From NCBI GenBank assembly GCA_947450675.1, contig CANFWI010000003.1, forward strand, positions 1-64,000: DNA of 64,000 nt, read 5' to 3'. The notes beneath the pieces are model-generated. The model did no database searches and was not told the origin of the DNA. It saw only the letters and a program-made list of their open reading frames with translations. The position numbers and the translations under genes are program-made. The DNA is from Comamonadaceae bacterium. GTDB lineage: Bacteria; Pseudomonadota; Gammaproteobacteria; Burkholderiales; Burkholderiaceae_C. Every line of letters begins with the position of its first letter. Position 1 is the stretch's first letter. Below are positions 18,279 to 28,585 of this stretch, piece by piece.

Positions 18279-18911
18279 TCAAGGAGAGGTTGGACGGGCT
18301 TGGTACAGCCCATGGAGTGAAATATAACGCGCTACGGCGTCCGGAACCAGTCCGGCAAGATCTGGCTGCGATGTATTGAGGGAGCCGGTGTGAGTGGCAA
18401 TTCGCTGGCGGATTGCCGTTGCGCTGACAGTCATGGGAGGCAGTTGCAGGTGAATGCTCTGCCGCAAAGCTGGCGTCTGCGTCAGCACATCGGCTGGCGC
18501 GCTGGCCTGCAGCGGGCGTTCCGCTACACAAACTGTAGCTCGCGAGAGTATATCCTGCCACCGGTGCCACTGCGTGAAGGCCGCCAACTGGTCGCCACCG
18601 ATGATCAGAAAGAACGAGGCACCAGGCTCTTCGGCCTGCAACGCTTCGATTGTGTCGATGGTGTAGCTGTGCCCTTCGCGCTTGATTTCACGATCATCAA
18701 TGCGGATGCGGTCAAGCCCGCTGAAGGCCAGTTGCGTCATCTTCAGCCGATGCTCGGCAGCGCTCAAGGGGCGATCTTTGTGCCACGCGAAGCCGGTCGG
18801 GATGATTTTGAGTTCATCCAGCTTCAACTGGTCGATGGCCGTTTGGGCCAACGCCAAATGCGCGTTGTGCGGCGGGTCAAAGGCACCACCAAAAACACCG
18901 ATACGCTTCAA
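18279..18911 (-). CDS. nadD: NadD, nicotinate-nucleotide adenylyltransferase
   Basis: It transfers AMP from ATP to nicotinate mononucleotide in NAD biosynthesis. The N-terminus [16 protein letters not shown] carries the nucleotidyltransferase GxFDPxHxxH motif. A C-terminal ISATxIR-like [10 protein letters not shown] binds the ATP phosphates. Length 210 aa is normal. The start is a TTG that overlaps the hemF stop as TTGA, so it is translationally coupled. The nadD-rsfS neighbourhood is widely conserved in bacteria. Confidence 0.94.
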   Translation of the reverse strand: MKRIGVFGGAFDPPHNAHLALAQTAIDQLKLDELKIIPTGFAWHKDRPLSAAEHRLKMTQLAFSGLDRIRIDDREIKREGHSYTIDTIEALQAEEPGASFFLIIGGDQLAAFTQWHRWQDILSRATVCVAERPLQASAPADVLTQTPALRQSIHLQLPPMTVSATAIRQRIATHTGSLNTSQPDLAGLVPDAVARYISLHGLYQARPTSP

Positions 18912-19840
18912 ACCCAGTCCCTTCGGACCAAGAAATCACGCGTCAAAGCCGCTTCCGGCGACTCTGGCGGGTCTTCGCGCCGATACGACCAACTCGTCAG
19001 CGGCGGCATCGACATCAAGATAGATTCGGTGCGCCCGCCTGACTGCAAACCAAAATGTGTGCCGCGGTCCCAGACGAGATTGAACTCAACGTAACGGCCG
19101 CGACGATACAGCTGAAAATCTCGTTCAACTTGACCATAAGGCGTGTCCATGCGGCGCTCAACAATGGGGAGGTAGGCCATCAAGAAAGCATTCGCTACGC
19201 TCTGCATCATGGCAAAACTGCCCTCCATACCGAGCTCCTGGAAGTCGTCAAAAAACACGCCGCCAATGCCGCGCTGCTCTTGCCGGTGCTTCAGATAGAA
19301 ATACTCGTCGCACCAGGTTTTGAAGCGCGGGTATTTGTCTTCGCCAAACGGCGTCAGCGCGTCCTTGCAAACCTGATGAAAATGCACCGCGTCTTCTTCA
19401 AAAGCGTAGAACGGCGTGAGGTCCATGCCGCCGCCGAACCAAACAGCAGGCACACCTGAGGCTGGGGTAGCGGTGAGCATGCGCACATTCATGTGCACGG
19501 TCGGCACATAGGGGTTGCGCGGATGAAAAACCAGCGACACACCCATGGCCTCAAACTGTGCACCCGCCAGCTCTGGCCGGTGCTGCGTGGCGGACGGTGG
19601 CAAGCTGGCTCCCCGTACATGCGAGAAACCGCAACCGGCGCGCTCAAAGACCCGGCCCTGCTCCAGAATTTGCGTGACGCCGTTGCCCTGCAAGGCTTCG
19701 CCCGGCGCTTTTTCCCAAGCGTCAGAAACAAAAGAGTGGCCGTCAAGTGCGGCCACAGCCGAGGTGATGCGCTGCTGCAAACCGAGCAAAAAATCTCGGC
19801 CAGCTTCAGCCGTTTTTTCTGAAGAAATAGTCAAAGTCAT
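18908..19840 (-). CDS. hemF: HemF, oxygen-dependent coproporphyrinogen III oxidase
   Basis: It converts coproporphyrinogen III to protoporphyrinogen IX using O2 in haem synthesis, which indicates an aerobic or facultative life. The family segments [40 protein letters not shown] and [21 protein letters not shown] are all present, including the conserved His and Asp residues of the active site. Length 310 aa is typical. It lies 12 bases after purD and overlaps nadD by 4. Confidence 0.97.
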   Translation of the reverse strand: MTLTISSEKTAEAGRDFLLGLQQRITSAVAALDGHSFVSDAWEKAPGEALQGNGVTQILEQGRVFERAGCGFSHVRGASLPPSATQHRPELAGAQFEAMGVSLVFHPRNPYVPTVHMNVRMLTATPASGVPAVWFGGGMDLTPFYAFEEDAVHFHQVCKDALTPFGEDKYPRFKTWCDEYFYLKHRQEQRGIGGVFFDDFQELGMEGSFAMMQSVANAFLMAYLPIVERRMDTPYGQVERDFQLYRRGRYVEFNLVWDRGTHFGLQSGGRTESILMSMPPLTSWSYRREDPPESPEAALTRDFLVRRDWV

Positions 19841-19852
19841 CTCAAAGTTGCA

Positions 19853-21160
19853 TCAAGACTTGATGGCCCGGTAGCCAATGTCTTTGCGGTATTGCGCGCC
19901 GTCAAAATGAATCTTTGCAGCCACATCGTAAGCATGCTTTTGCGCTTCTTTGACGGTGCTCCCCAAGGCGGTGACGCACAAGACGCGGCCGCCCGAGGTC
20001 AGTGCCTCGCCTTTGCTCGCCGGCACCGTACCAGCATGAAACACCATGACATCGGCCTGCTGCATCAGCTCTAGGGATGGCACGCCGGTGATCAAGTCGC
20101 CCTTGCGGGGGTTGAGCGGATAACCGTGTGCGGCCATCACCACGCCCAGGGCCGGACGACGATCCCACTCCAACTCAACTTGGTCCAACTGGCCAGAAGT
20201 TGCAGCCATCATCACGTCGTACAAATCTGACTTCAGGCGCATCATGATCGGCTGCGTTTCAGGGTCGCCCATGCGGCAGTTGAACTCCAGCGTTTTGGGA
20301 TTGCCTTCAGCGTCAATCATCAGCCCGGCATACAAAAATCCGGTGAACTCAATGCCGTCTTTTTCCATGCCTTTGATGGTCGGCATGATGATCTCGCGCA
20401 TGGCACGCGCATGGATTTGCGGCGTCACCACCGGTGCGGGCGAGTAAGCGCCCATGCCGCCGGTGTTCGGGCCCGCATCACCGTCTAGCAGTCGTTTGTG
20501 GTCTTGGCTGGTCGCCAGCGGCGTGACATTTTTACCGTCGCACATGACGATGAAACTGGCTTCTTCGCCCTGCAAAAATTCTTCGATCACCACGCGGGCG
20601 CCGCCTGCGTTGTGCGTCACGCCGAGCGGGTTGAAGCTGGCGTCAGGCGCGAGCATGAAGTCAATCGCCTCATGCGCCTCTTGCAGTGACATCGCCACCA
20701 CCACGCCTTTACCGGCAGCCAAGCCATCGGCTTTGACAACAATGGGCGCACCTTTTTTGTCGATGTACGCATGGGCGGCCACCGGGTCTGAGAAGGTTTC
20801 GTACTCGGCCGTGGGAATGCCGTGGCGCTTCATGAAGGCCTTGGAAAAAGCCTTGGAGCTTTCGAGCTGCGCGGCGGCTTGGGTCGGGCCGAACACACGC
20901 AAGCCGTGGGCGCGAAAGTCATCGACGATACCAGCGGCGAGTGGCTGCTCAGGACCAACGACCGTCAAGACGATTTTTTCAGCCAAGGCCCATTCGCGCA
21001 GCGCTTTGATGTCCGTGATGGGAATATTTTCCAGGCGCAAATCCAGCGCCGTGCCGCCATTGCCAGGCGCCACATACACCGCCTGCAACTTGGGGGACTG
21101 CGCCAGCTTCCAAGCCAACGCGTGCTCACGGCCACCGCCGCCTACAACCAAAACTTTCAT
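19853..21160 (-). CDS. purD: PurD, phosphoribosylamine-glycine ligase
   Basis: An ATP-grasp enzyme making glycinamide ribonucleotide in purine synthesis. The opening MKVLVVGGGGREHALAWKL, the nucleotide-binding VVKADGLAAGKGV, TGGMGAYSPAPV and GFLYAGLMID, and the metal-binding EFNCRMGDPETQ are diagnostic. Length 435 aa is normal. Between yebC (49 bases upstream) and hemF, in one operon. Confidence 0.97.
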   Translation of the reverse strand: MKVLVVGGGGREHALAWKLAQSPKLQAVYVAPGNGGTALDLRLENIPITDIKALREWALAEKIVLTVVGPEQPLAAGIVDDFRAHGLRVFGPTQAAAQLESSKAFSKAFMKRHGIPTAEYETFSDPVAAHAYIDKKGAPIVVKADGLAAGKGVVVAMSLQEAHEAIDFMLAPDASFNPLGVTHNAGGARVVIEEFLQGEEASFIVMCDGKNVTPLATSQDHKRLLDGDAGPNTGGMGAYSPAPVVTPQIHARAMREIIMPTIKGMEKDGIEFTGFLYAGLMIDAEGNPKTLEFNCRMGDPETQPIMMRLKSDLYDVMMAATSGQLDQVELEWDRRPALGVVMAAHGYPLNPRKGDLITGVPSLELMQQADVMVFHAGTVPASKGEALTSGGRVLCVTALGSTVKEAQKHAYDVAAKIHFDGAQYRKDIGYRAIKS

Positions 21161-21209
21161 GCCAATACTTTCATGCCGTAGCGTTCATTTTTAAAATTCA
21201 GGGAGCGGG

Positions 21210-21935
21210 TCAAAGCGACAGCGCCGCGTTGTGAAAGACCGCTTGGGTGTCGTCCAAGTCTTCCAGAATGTCGAGCAGCTTTTGCATTTTTTGCGCGTCA
21301 TCGCCGCTCAGCTCAATGCTGTTTTCGGCGCGCATGGTGACTTCAGCCACCTCGGCAACCAAACCCGCAGCCTCAAGAGCATTTTTGATCTTTTCGAAAT
21401 CGGCGTACGGTGTCAACACCTCGATAGCGCCATCCTCATCGGTGATCACGTCGTCAGCGCCAGCGTCCAGCGCCAGTTCCATGACTTTGTCTTCGCTGAC
21501 ACCGGGCGCGTAAATCAGCTGGCCGCAGTGTTTGAACTGGAACGCCACCGAGCCTTCGGTGCCCATGTTGCCGCCGTGTTTTGAAAACGCATGCCGCACT
21601 TCGGCCACGGTGCGCACCTTGTTGTCGGTCATGCAGTCAACAATGATGGCCGCGCCGCCTATGCCGTAACCTTCGTAGCGGACTTCTTCGTAATGCACGC
21701 CTTCAAGGCTACCGGTGGCCTTGGCGATGCCGTACTTGACGTTTTCGCCTGGCATGTTGGCGGCCTTGGCTTTGTCTACGGCCAGCCGCAGGCGTGGATT
21801 GGTACCGAGGTCACCACCGCCCATGCGAGCGGCGACCATGATTTCACGCATCACACGGGTCCAGACGCGCTGACGCTTTTCATCCTGGCGACCCTTGCGG
21901 TGTTGAATATTCGCCCATTTACTGTGTCCGGCCAC
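21210..21935 (-). CDS. yebC: YebC/PmpR (TACO1) family protein
   Basis: The start [21 protein letters not shown] and the segments [19 protein letters not shown] and [18 protein letters not shown] define the family. Members have been described both as transcriptional regulators and as translation factors that relieve ribosome stalling. Length 241 aa is standard. It is the first gene of the operon ending with rng. Its promoter should lie in the 116-base gap shared with upp, though I see no strong -10/-35 pair. Confidence 0.95.
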   Translation of the reverse strand: MAGHSKWANIQHRKGRQDEKRQRVWTRVMREIMVAARMGGGDLGTNPRLRLAVDKAKAANMPGENVKYGIAKATGSLEGVHYEEVRYEGYGIGGAAIIVDCMTDNKVRTVAEVRHAFSKHGGNMGTEGSVAFQFKHCGQLIYAPGVSEDKVMELALDAGADDVITDEDGAIEVLTPYADFEKIKNALEAAGLVAEVAEVTMRAENSIELSGDDAQKMQKLLDILEDLDDTQAVFHNAALSL

Positions 21936-22051
21936 GAAGAATCCTTCTGAAATGGATGAATTGATTTAATCTAGCGCTGCATTTTACTTTTCGCCTGAGG
22001 CAGAGCTCAAACACAAGCGCATTTCAGCCGAAATACAGGAAAACACGCCAG

Positions 22052-22732
22052 ATGAACACGCCCCTCGCACCCGACCTGAGCCCAAGCTCCCAGAACAAAC
22101 CCAGCGCCCCAGTCACGCTGGTAGACCACCCGTTGGTGCAGCACAAGCTCAGCTTGATGCGCAGCAAAGACGCCAGCACCAGCAGTTTTCGCACACTTCT
22201 AACTGAACTCAGCATGCTGATGGCCTATGAAGTCACGCGCGACATGCCGATGCAAACAGTCGAGATTGAAACGCCGCTGGAGACCCTGCAGGCCAAGGTC
22301 ATAGACGGCAAAAAGCTGGTCTTGGTGTCGATCTTGCGGGCTGGCAACGGCATTTTGGAGGGCATGTTGAGCGTGGTGCCGAGTGCCCGCGTTGGGCATA
22401 TCGGCCTGTACCGTGACCCAGCCACGCTGATGGCGGTGGAGTACTACTTCAAGATGCCGCAAGACATGCAGGAACGGGCAGTCATCGTGGTCGACCCCAT
22501 GCTGGCCACTGGCAACTCAGCCATTGCAGCCATCGATAGGCTGAAAAAACTCAATCCAAAATCCATCAAGTTTGTTTGCCTGCTGACCTGCCCTGAAGGC
22601 ATTGCCGCACTGCAGGCTGCGCACCCAGACGTGCCGATTTTCACCGCCGCCATCGACCGCCAACTGAATGACCACGGGTACATCTTGCCGGGTCTGGGGG
22701 ATGCCGGCGACCGCATTTTTGGCACGCGTTAG
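22052..22732 (+). CDS. upp: Upp, uracil phosphoribosyltransferase
   Basis: Pyrimidine salvage: uracil plus PRPP gives UMP. The PRPP-binding loop [17 protein letters not shown], the [13 protein letters not shown] segment and the uracil-binding C-terminus [17 protein letters not shown] are present. An N-terminal extension of about 20 residues (Pro/Ser-rich) precedes the usual DHPLVQHKL. Length 226 aa. Diverges from yebC. Confidence 0.96.
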   Translation: MNTPLAPDLSPSSQNKPSAPVTLVDHPLVQHKLSLMRSKDASTSSFRTLLTELSMLMAYEVTRDMPMQTVEIETPLETLQAKVIDGKKLVLVSILRAGNGILEGMLSVVPSARVGHIGLYRDPATLMAVEYYFKMPQDMQERAVIVVDPMLATGNSAIAAIDRLKKLNPKSIKFVCLLTCPEGIAALQAAHPDVPIFTAAIDRQLNDHGYILPGLGDAGDRIFGTR

Positions 22733-22806
22733 TTGCGCTAGATCAGACTGTTGCAGGTCTGAATCGGGGAAAATAGCCAATTCAACAGACCCCATCGAAA
22801 CCCGAC

Positions 22807-23790
22807 ATGCCTGACTTTCTCACCGCCGCCCTGTATAAATTTGTCGACTTGCCCGACTTCGCCGAGTTGCAAGCGCCGCTGCAAGCTTTTTGCGAAGCGA
22901 ACGATGTGCGTGGGACTTTGCTGCTGGCGGCCGAAGGCATCAACGGCACCATCGCCGGCCCCGAGGCGGGCGTGCGGGCGGTGCTGGCGCATCTGCGGGC
23001 GGACCCGCGCTTGGCCGCGCTGGAGCACAAAGAAGCGCACAGCGACAAAGCCCCTTTTTACAGAATGAAGGTGCGTCTCAAGCAAGAGATCGTGACCATG
23101 GGCGTTGAAGGCATCAACCCGAACCGCATGGCCGGCCAGTACGTCAAGCCGCAAGACTGGAACGCGCTGATCAACGACCCGGACGTGGTGCTGATCGACA
23201 CCCGCAATGACTACGAAGTCTCCATCGGGACGTTTGAAGGCGCGATCAACCCGGCCACCTCCAGTTTTTCAGAATTGCCTGATTGGGTGCGCCGTGAAAT
23301 GGGGCCTGAAGGTCGGCTGCAAGAGCGCAACGGCAAAAAACCCAAAGTCGCCATGTTTTGCACGGGCGGCATTCGCTGCGAAAAGTCCACTGCATTCATG
23401 CGCACCCAAGGTTTTGACGAGGTCTTTCACTTGGAAGGCGGCATTCTCAAGTACTTAGAAACCGTGCCCGAGGCCCAGAGCAACTGGCGCGGTGAGTGCT
23501 TTGTGTTTGACGAGCGCGTCTCCGTCGACCACGGCCTGCAGCCAGGCCACTTCTCCCTGTGCCGCTCCTGCCGCGACCCGGTGAGCGCCGAAGACAAACT
23601 CTCGCCGTTGTATGTCGAGGGCGTGAGTTGCCCCGGTTGCCACGACAAAACCACCGAAGCCCAAAAAGAAGGCTTTCGGGAGCGCCAGCGCCAAATCGCT
23701 TTCGCACAACAACGCAATGAACGTCACATCGGCGTCAAGCGGGGCTTGGCGGCCCAGCTGGCAGAAGACACGAAAAAAACAAATCCCTGA
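22807..23790 (+). CDS. trhO: TrhO, oxygen-dependent tRNA uridine-34 hydroxylase
   Basis: It makes 5-hydroxyuridine at the tRNA wobble base using O2 (YceA family). A UPF0176 N-terminal domain (EGINGTIAG, residues about 40-50) precedes a rhodanese domain with active Cys185 in [12 protein letters not shown] Cys-rich tail (CRSCRDP ... GVSCPGCHD) likely binds zinc. The length of 327 aa fits. It follows upp on the same strand, 74 bases away, and is almost adjacent to the GST gene. Confidence 0.9.
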   Translation: MPDFLTAALYKFVDLPDFAELQAPLQAFCEANDVRGTLLLAAEGINGTIAGPEAGVRAVLAHLRADPRLAALEHKEAHSDKAPFYRMKVRLKQEIVTMGVEGINPNRMAGQYVKPQDWNALINDPDVVLIDTRNDYEVSIGTFEGAINPATSSFSELPDWVRREMGPEGRLQERNGKKPKVAMFCTGGIRCEKSTAFMRTQGFDEVFHLEGGILKYLETVPEAQSNWRGECFVFDERVSVDHGLQPGHFSLCRSCRDPVSAEDKLSPLYVEGVSCPGCHDKTTEAQKEGFRERQRQIAFAQQRNERHIGVKRGLAAQLAEDTKKTNP

Positions 23791-23792
23791 CC

Positions 23793-24476
23793 ATGCAGGA
23801 CACGCTGCCGGTCTTGTATTCATTTCGCCGCTGCCCTTATGCGATGCGCGCCCGACTGGCGCTGGTCATCAGCGGCCAGGCCTGCGAGTTGCGCGAGGTC
23901 GTGCTCAAAGCCAAACCTGCTGAGTTGCTCAACGCATCCGCCAAAGCCTCGGTGCCCGTGCTGGTGTTGCCAAGCGGCAAAGTCATAGCCCAAAGTCTGG
24001 ACATCATGCGCTGGGCTTTGCAACGCAACGATCCAGCGCACTGGCTGACTTCAAATTCTGCGCAAGCCGCGCAAGTGCAAGCGCTCATCGACGGCTGCGA
24101 AAAGACCTTCAAACACCACCTAGACAGGTATAAATACCCGGGCCGTTATGCGGGCGTCAACGCCCTAGACCACCGCGCAGCCGCCGCCGTTTGGTTGATG
24201 CAACTAGGGCAGCAACTCACCCCCGAAGGCTGGCTTTTCGGCCCAGCAGCCTCACTGGCTGACATGGCCATCGCGCCCTTTGTGCGGCAATTTGCTCAAA
24301 CCGACCCTCTCTGGTTTGGGCAGCAAGATTGGCCGGCGCTCCAAGCTTGGTTGAGCCGCATCGTCTCTAGCGCGCTGTTTGACAGCATCATGCACAAATA
24401 CCCGGCGTGGGAGAGCGGGACGATTGGGCCTATTTTTTCCGAATTTGTGGGTGTTTTTTCAGCAACGACTACTTAA
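23793..24476 (+). CDS. Glutathione S-transferase family protein
   Basis: A two-domain GST with a thioredoxin-fold N-terminus carrying RRCPYAMRARLAL (Cys14), as in glutaredoxin-2-like and Cys-type GSTs, and SVPVLVLPSGKVIAQSLDIMRW. The helical C-terminal domain spans about 90-225. Glutathione-dependent reduction or deglutathionylation is likelier than detoxifying conjugation, given the Cys. It starts two bases after trhO. Its end overlaps the convergent toxin gene by 4 bases. A decayed copy of a GST 3' end lies about 770 bases downstream, beyond the toxin-antitoxin pair. Confidence 0.85.
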   Translation: MQDTLPVLYSFRRCPYAMRARLALVISGQACELREVVLKAKPAELLNASAKASVPVLVLPSGKVIAQSLDIMRWALQRNDPAHWLTSNSAQAAQVQALIDGCEKTFKHHLDRYKYPGRYAGVNALDHRAAAAVWLMQLGQQLTPEGWLFGPAASLADMAIAPFVRQFAQTDPLWFGQQDWPALQAWLSRIVSSALFDSIMHKYPAWESGTIGPIFSEFVGVFSATTT

Positions 24477-24778
24477 CCGACTGAGTCCTGCTTGTAGCCA
24501 GACTCCCGCTGGTGTCGCAAAGCCAGCACCAACACACGGCTGAGATGGGGCAAAAACCGATAAAGTGCCATGTAACCAGTTCGCCCCCTTGAGATCACCA
24601 GTTCGCGCTGGCCAAAGTGAACTTTGCGGCCAATCTCAGGGTGCTGCTCCAAAATCCCCAACGCATCAATGATCAGGACGGCAGTATCTTCTGCGATGAG
24701 AGGGTCGGTTTCCAGCAAAAAGTCGCTGAGCCTTTCCAAGTCCAAAAGTGCTTGCTCTGTGTAGACCAGCTCAGTCAT
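24473..24778 (-). CDS. RelE/ParE superfamily toxin
   Basis: A 101-aa protein with the RelE/ParE pattern: YTEQALLDLERLSDFL at the N-terminus, a middle segment HPEIGRKV, and C-terminal YMALYRF and VLVLALRHQRESGY strands. Members poison translation by cutting mRNA on the ribosome (RelE) or act on gyrase (ParE). The many Arg and the HQRESGY end look most like ParE-type plasmid-stabilisation proteins. The upstream antitoxin overlaps it by 8 bases. Confidence 0.8.
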   Translation of the reverse strand: MTELVYTEQALLDLERLSDFLLETDPLIAEDTAVLIIDALGILEQHPEIGRKVHFGQRELVISRGRTGYMALYRFLPHLSRVLVLALRHQRESGYKQDSVG

Positions 24779-25082
24779 GCAGTGGGGTCATGGGCTTTGC
24801 AGTATCCAAGGGCCGTGTTTGTGGTCGAACCGCTTGGCCACCCGCTAATCGACCCAAAACATAGGCTTTGACATCCGCTGCCGCGTAAACAGCGTTGGTG
24901 CGCAAGGTGTCGTGATAGGCCGCGTCTGCATCCGCATAAAACTGCTGGCGCACCAGTGCATCTTCCATGGCGGACTGAAGGGTGTCGACCATCAGCGCGT
25001 GAGCGGTCTTGCCCTCAAAGGCGGCGACTTTGGAAATGCTGGCCTTCAAAGCATCGGGCAACTTAAGAGATGTGGTGGACAT
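24771..25082 (-). CDS. Ribbon-helix-helix-type antitoxin
   Basis: The N-terminal 40 residues (TSLKLPDALKASISKVAAFEGKTAHALM) fit a CopG/RHH DNA-binding fold. The acidic and aromatic middle and the C-terminus should wrap the toxin. I start at the ATG at 25082, which follows GGAG; the ORF-track start at 25094 is a TTG. At 103 aa it is somewhat long for RHH antitoxins. It precedes the toxin, the usual order, and should repress its own promoter. Confidence 0.75.
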   Translation of the reverse strand: MSTTSLKLPDALKASISKVAAFEGKTAHALMVDTLQSAMEDALVRQQFYADADAAYHDTLRTNAVYAAADVKAYVLGRLAGGQAVRPQTRPLDTAKPMTPLHD

Positions 25083-25129
25083 GGCTGACTCCAAAAAATG
25101 GTGTCACCATCGTAACACCCAACTTTTTC

Positions 25130-25252
25130 AGGCGTACTGAAAGTGCACTGTTTAACAGCGTCATGCGCTAATACCCGGCGTGGGAAAGCGGGGCAACCGG
25201 GGCTACTTTTTTCGGGCCGGTGTTTCCTGCACCTGTGCTTGCATCACCATGA
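25130..25252 (+). pseudogene. Decayed 3' end of a GST gene
   Basis: This stretch aligns without gaps to the last part of the intact GST gene at 24369-24456, with about 80% identity over the best 70 bases. In frame it reads SALFNSVMR, stop, YPAWESGATG, against SALFDSIMHKYPAWESGTIG in the intact gene. The in-frame TAA replaces the Lys codon. No GST N-terminal part precedes it; the antitoxin promoter does. It is a relic of a second GST copy. Confidence 0.8.
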
Positions 25253-25291
25253 AAAAAGCCCGCTAAAGCGAACTTCAGCGGGCTTTTTTTT
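25252..25291. terminator. Bidirectional terminator between GST relic and clpA
   Basis: AAAAAAGCCCGCT ... AGCGGGCTTTTTTTT forms a strong hairpin with A and T runs on both sides. It ends clpA on the minus strand and would end plus-strand reading from the GST side. Confidence 0.85.
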
Positions 25292-25303
25292 GCTACAGCT
25301 TGA

Positions 25304-27640
25304 TCAGTCAGCCGTTGCCGCTTGCGGCTCTGGCTTGGATTTGCCTTCTTTCTTGGGCAGCGGCTGGATGTCCAGCTTGACCTCGCCGGTCTCAACGCCT
25401 TTCTCGTCCTTGGTGACGATCATGTCCACCGTCAGACGACCACCGTCGACCAAGCGGCCAAACAGCAATTCGTCGGCCAAGGCACGACGAATCGTGTCTT
25501 GAATCAGGCGCTGCATCGGGCGGGCACCCATCAGCGGGTCAAAGCCTTTGCGGCCCAAGTACTGGCGCAGAGCATCGGTGAAGGTGACTTCGACTTTCTT
25601 TTCTGCCAGCTGGGTTTCCAGTTGCAGCAAGAACTTGTCCACCACCCGCAAGATGACCGACTCGTCCAGCGCCTTGAAGCTCACAGTGGCGTCCAGACGG
25701 TTGCGGAACTCCGGCGTGAACAGACGCTTGATGTCAGCCATCTCGTCACCCGCTTCACGCGGGTTGGTGAAGCCGATGGTCGCCTTGTTCATGGTCTCGG
25801 CACCCGCGTTCGTCGTCATGATGATGATGACGTTGCGGAAATCTGCCTTGCGCCCGTTGTTGTCTGTCAGCGTGCCGTGGTCCATGACCTGCAGCAAGAC
25901 GTTGAAGATGTCCGGGTGGGCCTTTTCGATCTCGTCGAGCAGCAACACACAATGCGGCTTCTTGGTCACCGCTTCGGTCAGCAAACCGCCTTGGTCAAAA
26001 CCGACATAGCCCGGCGGTGCACCAATCAGGCGGCTGACGGCGTGACGCTCCATGTACTCAGACATGTCAAAGCGAATCAGGTCGATGCCCATGATGTAGG
26101 CCAGCTGTTTGGCCGCTTCTGTTTTACCGACGCCCGTGGGGCCGGAGAACAGGAAAGAGCCAATCGGCTTGTCGCCCTTGCCCAGACCCGAACGCGCCAT
26201 CTTGACGGCCGAAGCCAGCACATCAATGGCTTTGTCTTGGCCGAAGACCACGCTTTTCAGGTCACGCTCAAGAACTTTCAACTTGCCGCGATCGTCGTTA
26301 GACACATTCGCGGGCGGGATGCGCGCGATCTTGGCCACGATTTCTTCGACCTCGGTCTTGGTGATGGTTTTCTTGCGCTTCGACGGCGGCAAAATCCGCT
26401 GGGCCGCACCGGCCTCGTCGATCACGTCAATCGCCTTGTCGGGCAAATGGCGGTCATTGATGTACTTGGCGCTGAGCTCTGCCGCCGCCTGCAGCGCAGC
26501 CACGGCGTACTTGACGCCGTGGTGCTCTTCAAAGCGTGACTTCAGACCCTTCAAGATTTCAACGGTTTCTTGCACCGTCGGCTCAACCACGTCCACTTTT
26601 TGGAAGCGACGTGACAAGGCAGCGTCTTTCTCGAAAATACCGCGGTATTCGGTGAACGTCGTGGCACCAATGCACTTGAGCTGACCCGAGCTCAGCGCGG
26701 GCTTGAGCAAATTCGACGCATCCAAGGTGCCGCCCGAAGCTGCACCGGCACCGATCAAGGTGTGGATTTCGTCAATGAACAAAATGCCGTTAGGCTTGTC
26801 TTTGAGTGCTTTCAAAACGCCTTTGAGGCGCTGCTCAAAATCACCGCGGTACTTGGTGCCGGCCAGCAACGCGCCCATGTCGAGCGAGTAAACCTGCGCT
26901 TCGGCAAGGATCTCAGGCACATCTTTTTGCGTGATGCGCCAAGCCAAGCCCTCAGCAATCGCGGTTTTGCCAACACCAGCTTCGCCCACCAGCAAGGGGT
27001 TGTTCTTGCGGCGGCGGCACAGAATCTGAATCACCCGCTCGACTTCGTACTCACGACCAATCAGCGGATCGATCTTGCCTTCTTTGGCGAGCTGGTTCAG
27101 GTTTTGGGTGAATTGCTCCAAGGGTGAAGCCTTTTCAGACTTTTCAGCGGTTTCTTCGGTTTCAGCAGCGCTCTCACCGGCTTTGGTGGGCTCAGGTGGG
27201 TCGCTCTTTTTGATGCCGTGCGCGATGAAGTTCACCACATCCAGACGGGTCACGCCCTGCTGGTGGAGGTAATACACGGCGTGCGAGTCTTTTTCACCAA
27301 AGATCGCCACCAACACATTGGCGCCGGTGACTTCCTTCTTGCCGTTGCCGGTGGACTGCACATGCATGATGGCGCGCTGAATGACGCGCTGAAAACCCAG
27401 CGTCGGCTGAGTGTCAACGTCATCCGTGCCGGCGACCTGCGGTGTGTTGTCTTTGATGAAATTGCTCAGGGCCTTGCGCAAATCATCGACATTGGCTGAG
27501 CATGCACGCAGCACTTCGGCTGCACTGGGGTTGTCCAGCAAGGCCAGCAACAGGTGTTCCACGGTGATGAACTCGTGGCGTTGTTGCCGGGCCTCGACGA
27601 AGGCCATGTGCAAGCTAACTTCTAATTCTTGGGCAATCAT
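25304..27640 (-). CDS. clpA: ClpA, ATPase subunit of ClpAP protease
   Basis: An AAA+ unfoldase with two ATPase modules that feeds substrates to ClpP. The Clp N-domain is at about 1-140. D1 has [14 protein letters not shown], and D2 has [14 protein letters not shown] with [13 protein letters not shown]. An acidic/Glu-rich linker (about 150-175) separates the N-domain from D1. There is no ClpB-type coiled-coil middle domain, which separates it from clpB in this window. The C-terminus ends in a Lys/Pro-rich tail. Downstream of clpS; clpP is not nearby. Confidence 0.96.
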   Translation of the reverse strand: MIAQELEVSLHMAFVEARQQRHEFITVEHLLLALLDNPSAAEVLRACSANVDDLRKALSNFIKDNTPQVAGTDDVDTQPTLGFQRVIQRAIMHVQSTGNGKKEVTGANVLVAIFGEKDSHAVYYLHQQGVTRLDVVNFIAHGIKKSDPPEPTKAGESAAETEETAEKSEKASPLEQFTQNLNQLAKEGKIDPLIGREYEVERVIQILCRRRKNNPLLVGEAGVGKTAIAEGLAWRITQKDVPEILAEAQVYSLDMGALLAGTKYRGDFEQRLKGVLKALKDKPNGILFIDEIHTLIGAGAASGGTLDASNLLKPALSSGQLKCIGATTFTEYRGIFEKDAALSRRFQKVDVVEPTVQETVEILKGLKSRFEEHHGVKYAVAALQAAAELSAKYINDRHLPDKAIDVIDEAGAAQRILPPSKRKKTITKTEVEEIVAKIARIPPANVSNDDRGKLKVLERDLKSVVFGQDKAIDVLASAVKMARSGLGKGDKPIGSFLFSGPTGVGKTEAAKQLAYIMGIDLIRFDMSEYMERHAVSRLIGAPPGYVGFDQGGLLTEAVTKKPHCVLLLDEIEKAHPDIFNVLLQVMDHGTLTDNNGRKADFRNVIIIMTTNAGAETMNKATIGFTNPREAGDEMADIKRLFTPEFRNRLDATVSFKALDESVILRVVDKFLLQLETQLAEKKVEVTFTDALRQYLGRKGFDPLMGARPMQRLIQDTIRRALADELLFGRLVDGGRLTVDMIVTKDEKGVETGEVKLDIQPLPKKEGKSKPEPQAATAD

Positions 27641-27704
27641 TGATTTTCCTTTCGGCTAGCTACACAAAATATAAAAACTACTGAAGAGCAGATTGGGGCA
27701 TTTC

Positions 27705-28085
27705 TCACAATTCAACAGGTTCGCTGACACATTGCAAGGGATGACCGTTTCGGCGGGCTGCTTCAGTGACCTGATCGACCTTGGAGGCCGCGACATCTTT
27801 GGAAAATACGCCGCAAACACCTTTGCCGTCTAAATGGATTTTCAGCATGATCTGGGTCGCAGCTTCTCGGTCTTTGTTGAAAAACTCCTGAATCACCACC
27901 ACCACAAACTCCATCGGGGTGTAGTCATCGTTCAAGAGCACCACTTGGTACATCTGCGGGGGCATCACCTTCTGGGTGCGCCGCTCAAGCACAACAGAAC
28001 CACCGCCCTGACCCTCTTCAGGCTTGTTGGGCGTTGAAACAGGCGCCTTTGCCGGCGCGGGGACTTTAGGAGATTTCGTAGCCAT
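27705..28085 (-). CDS. clpS: ClpS, ClpA adaptor (N-degron recognin)
   Basis: It binds the ClpA N-domain and delivers N-end-rule substrates. The core [25 protein letters not shown] contains the Asn-Asp-Asp that grips the substrate amino group. The [13 protein letters not shown] segment follows. The Pro/Ala/Lys-rich first 40 residues are disordered, as usual. The start is probably the ATG at 28085 (126 aa); 28094 is also possible. It precedes clpA by 64 bases, the conserved order. Confidence 0.95.
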   Translation of the reverse strand: MATKSPKVPAPAKAPVSTPNKPEEGQGGGSVVLERRTQKVMPPQMYQVVLLNDDYTPMEFVVVVIQEFFNKDREAATQIMLKIHLDGKGVCGVFSKDVAASKVDQVTEAARRNGHPLQCVSEPVEL

Positions 28086-28209
28086 GGAATTCATTCTAGC
28101 GAGCAGTTTGGGTCGAAGCATCCTTCGGGGCCATTGCTGTGGTCTGAGACATTTTTTAGAAATCCAGCATGCAATACCAAAGAGCTACAAATCCAAAATA
28201 AAAAAATGT

Positions 28210-28234
28210 TTGAAAGTTTTTACAGCGCCCATGT
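28210..28234 (+). promoter_or_regulatory. Possible sigma-32-like promoter
   Basis: TTGAAA, 12 bases, then CCCATGT resembles the heat-shock consensus (CTTGAAA ... CCCATNT). It lies about 85 bases before the small Ala/Lys-rich protein gene, pointing toward it. The match is partial and could be chance. Confidence 0.3.
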
Positions 28235-28318
28235 CAACCGCTTGTTGCGCGCGCCGTTGTGGGTGTAGTCCATCAAATTTAATGGACGTTGTTTCCAAAA
28301 CTTAATAGGAAATTTCAA

Positions 28319-28570
28319 ATGAGCAAAATTCTCGCCATCATGATCTCTGGTCTGTTCGCTGCGACTGCTTTCGCCCAAGCCCCTGCGGCCAAGCCAGCAG
28401 TTGCGCCAGCCGCGATGACAACGCCTGCGGCGGCTCCGGCAGCGATGAAAGAAGAAGCCAAGCCAGCGGCTAAAGCTGAAAAGAAAGAAGCGAAAAAAGC
28501 GCAGAAAAAAGAAAAGAAAGCGGCTGCGCCAGCGGCTATGAAAGAAGAAGCCAAGCCAGCGACTAAGTAA
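28319..28570 (+). CDS. Small exported Ala/Lys/Glu-rich protein, 83 aa
   Basis: A signal peptide (MSKILAIMISGLFAATAFAQ) is followed by about 60 residues made almost wholly of Ala, Pro, Lys, Glu and Met. The block PAAMKEEAKPA occurs twice around a KKEAKKAQKKEKK core. No fold is predictable; it should be disordered or a single charged helix in the periplasm. The start at 28319 follows TAGGAA. A strong terminator follows, so it is a one-gene unit. Similar small periplasmic Ala/Lys proteins occur in Burkholderiales, but I know of no function. Confidence 0.7.
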   Translation: MSKILAIMISGLFAATAFAQAPAAKPAVAPAAMTTPAAAPAAMKEEAKPAAKAEKKEAKKAQKKEKKAAAPAAMKEEAKPATK

Positions 28571-28585
28571 CGCTTAGTGATGCGA

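Noticed and set aside
25322-26539. A 405-aa open frame opposite clpA
   Set aside because: It is a shadow of the strongly conserved clpA on the other strand, has odd composition (His, Gln, Arg, Val) and no recognisable domain.
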